This document shows positions 44,890 to 53,064 of a stretch of DNA of 64,000 bases, one piece after another. The translations under genes were made by a program, and so were the position numbers. The notes beneath the pieces were generated by a model. That model was given only the letters and a program-made list of their open reading frames with translations. It had not been told where the DNA came from and searched no databases. The stretch is from Candidatus Schekmanbacteria bacterium (lineage in GTDB: Bacteria; CSSED10-310; JACPHN01). Numbering within the stretch: position 1 is the first letter of the stretch; each line of letters begins with the position of its first letter. Where the stretch lies: positions 24,828 to 88,827 of the forward strand of contig JACPHN010000150.1 of NCBI GenBank assembly GCA_016188575.1, written 5' to 3'.

Positions 44890-46081
44890 CGTGATGGCGT
44901 TTTCTTGGCGCGCGCTCCGCGGCTATCGACTACGCTCGACGCTCATGGTCGTCGCCATGGCCATCGGTGTGGCGGCGGTCGTTGTCCTTACCGCACTAGG
45001 AGACGGCGCGCGCCGCTATGTCACCGGTGAATTCGCGGCGCTCGGCACAAACCTCATCATCGTCCTACCAGGGCGAACCGAAACAACCGGGGGAACGCCG
45101 CCACTCCTCGCCGAGACGCCCCGCGATCTGACGATCGAGGATGCCCTGGCCATGGAGCGTAGCCCGGCGGTTCGCCGCGTCGCTCCCATCGTCCTCGGCG
45201 CCGTTCCGGTATCATGGGGGCATCGCGAGCGCGAGGCTACAGTTTTCGGCTCGACCACGGCGCTTTTTGCCATCCGCCACCTGCAAATGGCCGTGGGGTC
45301 CTTCCTCCCCGACATCGACCCTCGCCGCGGTGCGCCAGTGTGCGTCCTTGGGGCGAAGATCAAGCGCGAGCTGCTCGGAAATGAGAGTCCTCTCGGACAG
45401 TGGGTGCGCATTGGCGATCGCCGCTATCGCGTCATCGGCGTTCTGGAGTCGGAAGGCCGGTCACTCGGCATCGACCTCCAGGAGATGGTCGTGATTCCGG
45501 TCGCCTCAGCGATGGCACTGTACAACACCCGTTCCCTTTTTCGCGTTATCGTGGAGGCGCGCAGCACGCTCGACATCGCGCCGGCCAAGGACGACATCAC
45601 CCGGATTGTCGCGGCGCGGCACGACGGCGAGGACGACATCACGGTCATCGCGCAGGATGCCCTGCTCTCGACCTTCGACCGCATCTTCACGGCCCTCACA
45701 CTTGCGGTCGGTGGCATCGCCGCAATCAGTCTGGCCGTCGCGGGCATCCTGATCATGAACGTCATGCTCGTGTCGGTAACCCAGCGCACCGCCGAGATCG
45801 GCCTCCTGAAAGCGCTCGGCGCGACAGGCGCGAGGATCCAGGTGTTCTTTCTCGTCGAGGCCGCCATGCAATCGATCTTAGGGGCAGCCGCCGGAGTGGC
45901 GCTTGGCTACGCGGGAACGGCTGTCGTGCGCCAAGTCTACCCGGCGCTTCCCGCAGCACCTCCGTGGTGGGCGGTGCTCGCCGCCATCGCGACTGCCATT
46001 GGCTGCGGCCTCGCCTTTGCCCTGCTGCCCTCGCGCCGCGCCGCTCGTCTCGACCCCGTCGCGGCGCTGGCGCGGAGGTGA
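44876..46081 (+). CDS. ABC exporter permease, MacB/FtsX type (first of two)
   Basis: The start is ATG 44876 (MHARDVMAFSWRALRG), overlapping the ATPase gene. The 401-residue protein shows the MacB layout: one N-terminal helix ('LMVVAMAIGVAAVVVL'), a large periplasmic domain (50-270) and three C-terminal helices, with 'QRTAEIGLLKALGATG' in the cytoplasmic loop. It pairs with the next gene, a second permease of the same type, so the transporter core is likely a heterodimer. Confidence 0.9.
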   Translation: MHARDVMAFSWRALRGYRLRSTLMVVAMAIGVAAVVVLTALGDGARRYVTGEFAALGTNLIIVLPGRTETTGGTPPLLAETPRDLTIEDALAMERSPAVRRVAPIVLGAVPVSWGHREREATVFGSTTALFAIRHLQMAVGSFLPDIDPRRGAPVCVLGAKIKRELLGNESPLGQWVRIGDRRYRVIGVLESEGRSLGIDLQEMVVIPVASAMALYNTRSLFRVIVEARSTLDIAPAKDDITRIVAARHDGEDDITVIAQDALLSTFDRIFTALTLAVGGIAAISLAVAGILIMNVMLVSVTQRTAEIGLLKALGATGARIQVFFLVEAAMQSILGAAAGVALGYAGTAVVRQVYPALPAAPPWWAVLAAIATAIGCGLAFALLPSRRAARLDPVAALARR

Positions 46082-46084
46082 CCG

Positions 46085-47284
46085 GTGACCGGCAGAGATG
46101 CGCTCGCGTTCGCGCTAGGAGCTGTCGCGTTTCACCGCGCGCGCAGCCTGCTCACTGCTTCGGGGATCGCCGTGGGCATCGCCGCCGTCATGCTTCTCAC
46201 CTCGATCGGCGAAGGGATTCACCGCTTCGTGCTCACCGAGTTCACGCAGTTCGGCACGCACCTGGTCATCGTTGCGCCAGGCCGGACCTCAACCGTGGGC
46301 TCTCCGGGGGGTGTCGTCGGGACAGTCCGTCCACTCAGCCTCGAGGATGCCCTCTCCATGCAGCGCCTCCCGAACTTGCGCGCGGTCATGCCCGTCGTTC
46401 AGGGCAACGCGCTCATCGAGGCGGGCGACCGCTCCCGCCGCTCAATGGTCAACGGCGTCGGCCCGCCCATGCCCGAAGTCTGGCAGTTTCGCCTGGCGCA
46501 GGGCAGCTTCCTGCCCGCCGACGATCCGCGCGCTCCGAGGTCTCTCGCAGTGCTGGGCTCGCGCTTGTGCACCGAGCTTTTCCCCGCCGCCAGTCCGCTC
46601 GGGCAGCGCATCGAAATCGGCGGATATCGCTATACGGTCATCGGCGTCATGGCCAGCAAGGGCCAGTTCCTCGGCTTCGACCTGGACGACGCTGTCTACG
46701 TACCGACCTCCAAGGCACTCGAGATGTTTCACCGCGACGGGGTCATGGAGATCGACGTCCTGTATGCGGCGAGCGCCTCGGTGAGCGCGGTCGTCGACAA
46801 AGTGCGAGCGCACTTGACCGCGCGTCACCGCAGTGAGGATTTCACCATCATCACCCAAAAACAGATGCTCGACGTGCTCGGATCCATCCTGGACATCCTG
46901 ACTTTCGCCGTCGGCGCGCTCGGAGGCATCTCGCTGCTCGTCGGCGGTGTGGGCATTCTGACCATCATGACCATTGCGATCTCGGAGCGCCGCAGCGAGA
47001 TTGGCTTGCTGCTCGCGCTTGGCGCAAGACGTCCCCAGATTCTCGGATTGTTCCTCTTCGAAGCCGCGATGCTGTCGGCACTCGGCGGTCTGGCGGGCCT
47101 CGGAGCGGGAGTCGCTATCGGCGAGCTCCTGAAGGTGATTGTTCCGGTGTTGCCGGTTCACGCGTCCTGGCAATACGCAGCGATTGCCGAGGGCATCGCC
47201 GTGACCGTCGGGCTCGTTGCCGGGGTCGCCCCGGCGCAAAAAGCCTCCCGGCTCGACCCGGTCGCCTCTCTGCGCGCCGAGTAG
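46085..47284 (+). CDS. ABC exporter permease, MacB/FtsX type (second)
   Basis: GTG 46085 follows the first permease by three bases. The 399-residue protein has the same topology: helix 1 ('LLTASGIAVGIAAVMLL'), a periplasmic MacB-PCD domain, and three C-terminal helices with 'ERRSEIGLLLALGARR' between them. It is diverged from the first permease, suggesting an old duplication. It ends the four-gene exporter operon. Confidence 0.9.
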   Translation: MTGRDALAFALGAVAFHRARSLLTASGIAVGIAAVMLLTSIGEGIHRFVLTEFTQFGTHLVIVAPGRTSTVGSPGGVVGTVRPLSLEDALSMQRLPNLRAVMPVVQGNALIEAGDRSRRSMVNGVGPPMPEVWQFRLAQGSFLPADDPRAPRSLAVLGSRLCTELFPAASPLGQRIEIGGYRYTVIGVMASKGQFLGFDLDDAVYVPTSKALEMFHRDGVMEIDVLYAASASVSAVVDKVRAHLTARHRSEDFTIITQKQMLDVLGSILDILTFAVGALGGISLLVGGVGILTIMTIAISERRSEIGLLLALGARRPQILGLFLFEAAMLSALGGLAGLGAGVAIGELLKVIVPVLPVHASWQYAAIAEGIAVTVGLVAGVAPAQKASRLDPVASLRAE

Positions 47285-47447
47285 GCAATGCAGGCGGTTT
47301 TCGCCTGTCGGCGCGGTCGCGCTACTCCACGCCTGCAGCGACAGGCCGCGAGCCTTGCGCCCATTGACACGGTGCGTTATCATTGCCCAATTACGGTCTG
47401 TAGCGGACACCGCAGCGCACCATGCCTAGCAGTCAAAGGGTTTGCAG

Positions 47448-48350
47448 ATGAGCACAATGGTCAGGCACGCAATGCGTCAAGGTCCGGTCCTCTCCGCCAT
47501 GGGCAGGACGGCCTTCCTCGCGTTTTCCCAACAGTGGCGCCAAGGCGCCGGCAACGGCGGAGAGCCGCGGGACTATACCGCCGTGCTCCCCCCACGAGAT
47601 CCCACGCTCGTGCGCGACTACATCCGTCTGGTCGGCGGTGACCCCGCCGGCTACTCGGGAGTCCTTCCCCCTCACTTTTTCCCACAATGGGGATTCCCCC
47701 TGATCGCACGCACTCTGGACACGGTCCCCTACCCACTCTCCCGAATTCTCAACGGTGGCTGCCGTCTCGAGATCAACAGGCCGCTTCCGGCACGCGAACC
47801 CCTCCACCTCGTCGCGCGCCTCCAGGGTATCGACGACAACGGCCGCCGTGCCGTTCTCCATCAGCGACTCGTCACCGGAACACCCAGCGCGCGCGGCGCC
47901 GTCGTCGCCTCCGTCTACGGCGTCGTCCCCCTGAAGAAGTCCGCGGAGGGTGCCGACAAGAGCAAGGAGCGCCCGCAGGTTCCCGTTCACGCCCAGGAAA
48001 TCGGCTACTGGCGGCTGAAGGCCCGAGCCGGCTTTGATTTTGCCTGCGTCACCGGTGACTTCAATCCCATTCACTGGATTCCCCTCGCCGCCCGTGCCTC
48101 AGGATTCAAGAGTACGATTCTCCACGGCTTTGCGACCCTCGCCCGCGCCATCGAGGGCATGAATCGCGCATTGTGGTCCGGCGACGCAGGCCGATTGGCC
48201 GTGATCGATGTTCGCTTTACCAAGCCGCTCGTCCTGCCCGCCAAGGTTGGGCTCTACGTGCATGACGACGGGGTTTTTGTCGGCGATGCGCCGGGCGGTC
48301 CGGCATACCTCGCAGGGACCTTTCAGACTCGACAAGGGGAAGCCCAATGA
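47448..48350 (+). CDS. MaoC-like (R)-specific acyl dehydratase, HtdX-like
   Basis: The start is ATG 47448 (MSTMVRHAMRQ). The 300-residue protein is a double hot-dog fold with the hydratase 2 motif in its second half: 'VTGDFNPIHWIPLAARASGF' and 'TILHGFATLARAIEG', holding the catalytic Asp and His. These enzymes dehydrate or hydrate 3-hydroxyacyl thioesters. It overlaps the fabG-like gene by four bases (ATGA). The gene set with the next three matches Mycobacterium htdX-fabG4-fadE5-fadA2. Confidence 0.85.
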   Translation: MSTMVRHAMRQGPVLSAMGRTAFLAFSQQWRQGAGNGGEPRDYTAVLPPRDPTLVRDYIRLVGGDPAGYSGVLPPHFFPQWGFPLIARTLDTVPYPLSRILNGGCRLEINRPLPAREPLHLVARLQGIDDNGRRAVLHQRLVTGTPSARGAVVASVYGVVPLKKSAEGADKSKERPQVPVHAQEIGYWRLKARAGFDFACVTGDFNPIHWIPLAARASGFKSTILHGFATLARAIEGMNRALWSGDAGRLAVIDVRFTKPLVLPAKVGLYVHDDGVFVGDAPGGPAYLAGTFQTRQGEAQ

Positions 48351-49783
48351 CTGATATCCTCATGGAACTGGGACAGAACGCGTTCATCCAGCAAGCCATC
48401 AAGACCCTTGGGTTGCCGATACCGATTCCGCAAAAGCTCCGCCGCTCAGACGGACCATGGGAAGATCGACCGCTCGCCGACCGCGATGTCGCCGTATTCG
48501 CGGCTCCCGGCGGCGCGCTGTCCGCAGTCGTCGCGCAAACGCTCGCCGGCATGGGCGCGCAACCGACGGTGTTCAATACCGCAGCGGAGTCCGCGGATCT
48601 GGCCGAGCTTGGCGAAGCGTTCGCCCGCCCTCCGGTGTTTCAATCCCTGCAGAGCATCCCGCAGGGCTTCAGGACAGATGCGCTGGTCTTCGATGGCACC
48701 GGCCTCGAGGACCCCGCGGGCTTACGGACGGTCTATGATTTCTTCAGCCCGCTCGTCCGCGGGCTGAAGCCCTGCGGCCGCATCGTGCTCCTCGGCCGCT
48801 CTCCGGAGGCCCTGAAGACGGCCGAGAAAGCCGCCGCCGCCCAGGGCTTGGAGGGGTTTACGCGCAGCGTCGCCCGTGAAGTCGGCAAGCGCGGCGCCAC
48901 GGCGAACGTCGTGTACGTGGACGCCGGGGCAGAAAAGCGAGTCGAGGCGGTCGTGCGATTCCTCCTTTCGCCGCGCTCTGCATACATCACCGGCCAACCC
49001 TTCCACGTCTCCAAGAAAGTCCAGGACGCCGACACGATCCCCTGGACCCGCGTCCTCGACAAGAAAGTGGCCCTCGTCACTGGTGCCGCGCGCGGTATCG
49101 GAGAGGCGATAGCCCAGTCCCTGGCCGCCGAGGGCGCCCACGTCGTCTGTCTGGATCGCCCGGCCGACGACGCACCCGCCAGCCGGGTCGCCAGGTCCGT
49201 GGACGGATCCTTGCTGCTCGTGGACATCACCGAGCAAGAAGCGCCCAAGGTCATCGCCGAACGGCTGCTCGAAGACTTCGGTGGCGTGGACCTGGTCGTC
49301 CACAACGCCGGAATAACGCGCGACAAGACCTTGCAGAACATGAAGCCGGAGCTTTGGGATCAGGCCGTAGACGTCAATCTCGGGGCCGTAACCCGCATTA
49401 CCGAGCGACTTCTTGACGGGGTCATGCGCGATGGCGGCCGCCTTGTCTGCCTTTCCTCCGTCGCGGGCATTGCCGGCAATTTCGGTCAGACGAACTACTC
49501 CAGCGCGAAATCCGGGATCGTCGGGTACGTCCGGGCGCTCAGCGCCAAAGTCAGCCGCCGCGGCATCGCGGTCAACGCCATCGCCCCGGGCTTCATCGAA
49601 ACGCGGCTTACCGCCGCCATTCCGGCGGTCCAGAGAGAGATCGGGCGGCGCATGTCGGCGCTCGGCCAGGGCGGATTACCACGCGACGTGGCCGATCTGG
49701 CGACGTTCTTGGTCAGCCCAGGCGCTCAGGCGCTGACGGGCCAGGTGATTCGTATCTGCGGCGGCATGTTTATAGGAGCATAG
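48347..49783 (+). CDS. fabG: High-molecular-weight 3-oxoacyl thioester reductase, FabG4-like
   Basis: At 478 residues it is twice the size of housekeeping FabG. The N-terminal half (35-230) is a degenerate Rossmann domain without a usable glycine motif. The C-terminal half (238-478) is a full short-chain reductase with 'VTGAARGIGEAI', 'HNAGITRDKTL', and the Ser-Tyr-Lys set in 'CLSSVAGIAG' and 'TNYSSAKSG'. This two-domain form defines FabG4/HMwFabG, which uses NADH on long acyl-CoA substrates. It is flanked by the MaoC dehydratase and acyl-CoA dehydrogenase genes. Confidence 0.9.
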   Translation: MTDILMELGQNAFIQQAIKTLGLPIPIPQKLRRSDGPWEDRPLADRDVAVFAAPGGALSAVVAQTLAGMGAQPTVFNTAAESADLAELGEAFARPPVFQSLQSIPQGFRTDALVFDGTGLEDPAGLRTVYDFFSPLVRGLKPCGRIVLLGRSPEALKTAEKAAAAQGLEGFTRSVAREVGKRGATANVVYVDAGAEKRVEAVVRFLLSPRSAYITGQPFHVSKKVQDADTIPWTRVLDKKVALVTGAARGIGEAIAQSLAAEGAHVVCLDRPADDAPASRVARSVDGSLLLVDITEQEAPKVIAERLLEDFGGVDLVVHNAGITRDKTLQNMKPELWDQAVDVNLGAVTRITERLLDGVMRDGGRLVCLSSVAGIAGNFGQTNYSSAKSGIVGYVRALSAKVSRRGIAVNAIAPGFIETRLTAAIPAVQREIGRRMSALGQGGLPRDVADLATFLVSPGAQALTGQVIRICGGMFIGA

Positions 49784-49786
49784 ATC

Positions 49787-51715
49787 ATGGGTAGCTTCCT
49801 CAAAGATAACGAAGATCTTCGCTTTTACCTCGACAAGTGGCTCGATTGGGCGCCCCTTGCGCGCATCACCGAGCTCGACTTCACGGAGCCCGAAGGCTTC
49901 AAGAATAGCGAAGAAGCCGTAGCCTTCTACAAGGAAGTGCTGGGCACGATCGCCGAGTTCGTCGCCGACGAAGTCGCTCCGCTTGGACCAGAGATTGACC
50001 GCGAGCACCTTCGCCTCGAGAACGGCGAGGTCGTCCTGCCCCCGCAGCTCAAGAAGATAGATGACGCCATGCGCGGGTTGGACTTGCATGGGATGTGCCT
50101 GCCCCGGGCCCTCGGCGGCCTCAACTGCCCGGCTATCCTCTTCTCGATCGTCGGCGAATTGTTTGCCCGCGCCGATGTGTCCGTCGGTGCGCACTTCGGC
50201 TTTCATGGTGGCATGGCCATGGCCATGCTCATGTACTCGGTCTACGAGGGCACGACGAAGTTCGATCCCCAAACGGGTCAAATCACCGAGACCCGCTTTC
50301 GCGAGCTCATCGAGGAGATCGCGGCAGGCAAGGCGTGGGGCTGCATGGACATCACCGAGCCGCACGCGGGCAGCGACATGGCGCAGCTCAAGACCAAGGG
50401 CGAGCAGGATGAAGCCGGCAACTGGTTCGTCACCGGCGAGAAGATCTTCATCACGAGCGGCCATGGCAAGTACCACTTCGTCATCGCCCGCACCGAAGAC
50501 GCCAAACCGGGAACCGACATGCTTGCTGGACTCAAGGGGCTCTCCCTGTTCCTGGTGCCGACCTACGCCGACCTGCCGGGCGGCGGCCGCAAGCGGCTCG
50601 CCACCATGGATCGTATCGAGGAAAAGCTCGGCCACCACGGCTCGGTTACCGCCACAGTCAAGTTCGAGCGGACCCCGGCGTACCTGATCGGCAAGCGCGG
50701 AGACGGCTTCAAGCACATGCTCCTGCTCATGAACAGCGCGCGCATCGGCGTCGGCTTCGAAGCGCTCGGGCTGGCGGAAGCGGCGTATCGACTCGCGGCG
50801 AGCTACGCCGCGGAACGCGTCAGCATGGGCAAGCCCATTGCCCAGCACGAGCTCATCGCAGACTATCTCGATGAGATGCGGACGGACATCCAAGGGCTGC
50901 GAGCACTCGCCATGGGTGCCGCGTATGCCGAGGAAATGTCGCGCAAGAGTGAGCTCGCCCTGCAGTGGGGTGGCGACAAGCTCGCCAACGGCGAGCGCCT
51001 CGAGCTCCAGCGCAACGTCCGCAAGTTCCGCAAGAAGTCCCGGTTCATGACGCCGCTGCTGAAATACCTCGGAGCGGAGAAGACGGTCGAGATCGCGCGC
51101 CGGGGATTGCAGATTCACGGCGGCTTCGGCTACATGCAGGACTATGGCGCCGAGAAGATCCTCCGGGACGCGCTCGTAGTGCCCATCTACGAGGGAACCA
51201 GCCAAATCCAGGCATTGATGGCGATGAAAGACAACCTTGTCGAAACCATCAAGAACCCCCAGGATTTCGTGCGCGCCATGGGGCAGATGCGCTGGCGAGC
51301 CTACGCCGGGCGCGATGCCCTCGATCGGCGCGTCGCCAAGCTCGAGCTCCTGGCGCTCAACGCCAAGCAACACCTCGTGCTCAGAACCGCCAAGGACAAG
51401 CTCGTCAGCGTCAGTCACAAGCCCATCACGGAGTGGACGGCAGCCTTCTTCAACGGGTGGGATCCCAAGCGCGACTTCGCCTTTGGCCTCCTGCACGCCG
51501 AGCGGCTGACGCGCATTCTCGCAGACGTCGCCGTCTGTCGTGAGCTTCTCGAGCAACAGGAGAAGTTCCCGGAACGGCGCGAGCTCCTCGAACGGTATCT
51601 CGAACGCGCGGAACCGCGCTGTCGCTGGCTCTACGAAGAGATCACCACAACCGGCGATCGCTTGCTCGAGCGACTCTCCAAGGAACAACAGCCCGCGATG
51701 AAGGCAGCATCGTGA
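49787..51715 (+). CDS. Acyl-CoA dehydrogenase, long FadE5-like form
   Basis: The 642-residue flavoprotein starts 3 bases after the reductase gene. It shows the substrate/FAD motifs 'WGCMDITEPHAGSDMAQLK', 'VTGEKIFITSGHG' and the C-terminal 'HGGFGYMQDYGAEKILRDA' with 'YEGTSQIQALM'. An extra ~120-residue helical C-terminal domain makes it longer than common ~380-residue enzymes and matches the FadE5/AcdB group. It removes two hydrogens from acyl-CoA. The next gene overlaps by four bases. Confidence 0.92.
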   Translation: MGSFLKDNEDLRFYLDKWLDWAPLARITELDFTEPEGFKNSEEAVAFYKEVLGTIAEFVADEVAPLGPEIDREHLRLENGEVVLPPQLKKIDDAMRGLDLHGMCLPRALGGLNCPAILFSIVGELFARADVSVGAHFGFHGGMAMAMLMYSVYEGTTKFDPQTGQITETRFRELIEEIAAGKAWGCMDITEPHAGSDMAQLKTKGEQDEAGNWFVTGEKIFITSGHGKYHFVIARTEDAKPGTDMLAGLKGLSLFLVPTYADLPGGGRKRLATMDRIEEKLGHHGSVTATVKFERTPAYLIGKRGDGFKHMLLLMNSARIGVGFEALGLAEAAYRLAASYAAERVSMGKPIAQHELIADYLDEMRTDIQGLRALAMGAAYAEEMSRKSELALQWGGDKLANGERLELQRNVRKFRKKSRFMTPLLKYLGAEKTVEIARRGLQIHGGFGYMQDYGAEKILRDALVVPIYEGTSQIQALMAMKDNLVETIKNPQDFVRAMGQMRWRAYAGRDALDRRVAKLELLALNAKQHLVLRTAKDKLVSVSHKPITEWTAAFFNGWDPKRDFAFGLLHAERLTRILADVAVCRELLEQQEKFPERRELLERYLERAEPRCRWLYEEITTTGDRLLERLSKEQQPAMKAAS

Positions 51716-53037
51716 TGACTACGCAAGAAACTACCAGCGGCAATGGCAAGGGCGGCAGGCGAGCCGTCGTGGTGGGCGGCATGCGCACTCCCTTCGTGCG
51801 CGCATTCGGCGAGCTCATCGAGATGGATGCAATCGCCCTGGGGTGCGCAGCAGTGTCGGGTCTACTCAAGAAGCTCGATCTGCCTATCCGCGAAGTTGAA
51901 TCTATCGTCTGGGGCGGCGTCATCCTTCCCGGCATGGCGCCCAACGTCGGCCGGGAAATCGCCATCGACCTGGGACTACCCCCGACAGTCGAGGCGATGA
52001 CGGTGACGCGGGCCTGCGCTTCAGGCTTACAGGCGATAACGCTGGGAGCAGCCGCCATCGAGAGAGGTGAGGTTGACGTGGTCGTCGCCGGTGGCGCCGA
52101 TTCCACGAGCAACGCCGAGCTCAAATTCCCGCAACGCCTCATCCACGTTATGGCGCCCGTCGCCTTGAGCCGAAAATCGACTCCAGCCGATTACCTGGGC
52201 GCACTGATGCAGCTCAGTCCGACCAGGGATATCCTCCCCTCGCGCCCGGAGATCGCCGAACGCAGCACTGGCCAGGTCATGGGCGAGGCCGCCGAAGAGA
52301 TGGCGCAGCGAAATGGCATCACGCGGGTGGCGCAGGACGAGCTCGCTGTCCGCTCCCACCATCGGGCGGCGGCAGCGGTGGCCAGCAAGCGATTCCAGAA
52401 CGAGGTGGTCGCGGTCGACACTCCCAAGGGTGAACGCGTCTACAATGATACGATCATTCGGGCGAACACCAGCTTGGCGCAGATGGCAAAGCTGCGCCCA
52501 GTCTTTTCCCGTAACGGCACCGTCACCGCCGGAAACTCCAGCGCGCTAACCGATGGCGCCGCGGCCGTGGTGCTCATGAGCGAGGAAAAGGCCAGGGCGC
52601 TCGGATACAAGCCACAGGCGGCGTTCAAGTCATGGGCCTACGTGGCAATCGATCCGCGTGACCAACTCCTGCTGGCGCCGGCCTTTGCGATGCCCAAGGC
52701 GCTCAAGCTGGCGGGCACATCCCTGCGCGACATCGACGTGATCGACATGCACGAGGCGTTTGCTGCCCAGGTGCTTTCGGTGGTAAAGATGCTCGGGAGT
52801 GACGCCTTCGCCAAGCAGCGCCTGGACCGGCGCAAAGCCGTGGGTGACGTCGATCCAGAGCGGTTGAATATCCACGGCGGATCGATCGCGCTTGGCCATC
52901 CATTTGGAGCGACAGGAGCGCGCATGGTCACAACCGTTGCGAACGAGCTCGCCCTGGGTGACAAGAGTCTCGCTCTGCTCGGGATTTGCGCTGCCGGAGC
53001 CCAGGGGGCCGCGGCGGTCATGGAGCGAGTCAGCTAA
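51712..53037 (+). CDS. Acetyl-CoA acyltransferase (thiolase), FadA2/FadI-like
   Basis: ATG 51712 overlaps the dehydrogenase stop. The 441-residue thiolase has the acylated Cys102 in 'TRACASGLQAI', the His in 'GGSIALGHPFGATGAR' and the second Cys in 'LGICAAGAQGAA', where the usual CxGGG is changed to CAAGA. It cleaves or forms 3-ketoacyl-CoA, completing a pathway with the three genes before it. A strong intrinsic terminator follows 30 bases later. Confidence 0.92.
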   Translation: MMTTQETTSGNGKGGRRAVVVGGMRTPFVRAFGELIEMDAIALGCAAVSGLLKKLDLPIREVESIVWGGVILPGMAPNVGREIAIDLGLPPTVEAMTVTRACASGLQAITLGAAAIERGEVDVVVAGGADSTSNAELKFPQRLIHVMAPVALSRKSTPADYLGALMQLSPTRDILPSRPEIAERSTGQVMGEAAEEMAQRNGITRVAQDELAVRSHHRAAAAVASKRFQNEVVAVDTPKGERVYNDTIIRANTSLAQMAKLRPVFSRNGTVTAGNSSALTDGAAAVVLMSEEKARALGYKPQAAFKSWAYVAIDPRDQLLLAPAFAMPKALKLAGTSLRDIDVIDMHEAFAAQVLSVVKMLGSDAFAKQRLDRRKAVGDVDPERLNIHGGSIALGHPFGATGARMVTTVANELALGDKSLALLGICAAGAQGAAAVMERVS

Positions 53038-53064
53038 ATCGGGATCCCAGACAACATAGCGTTA

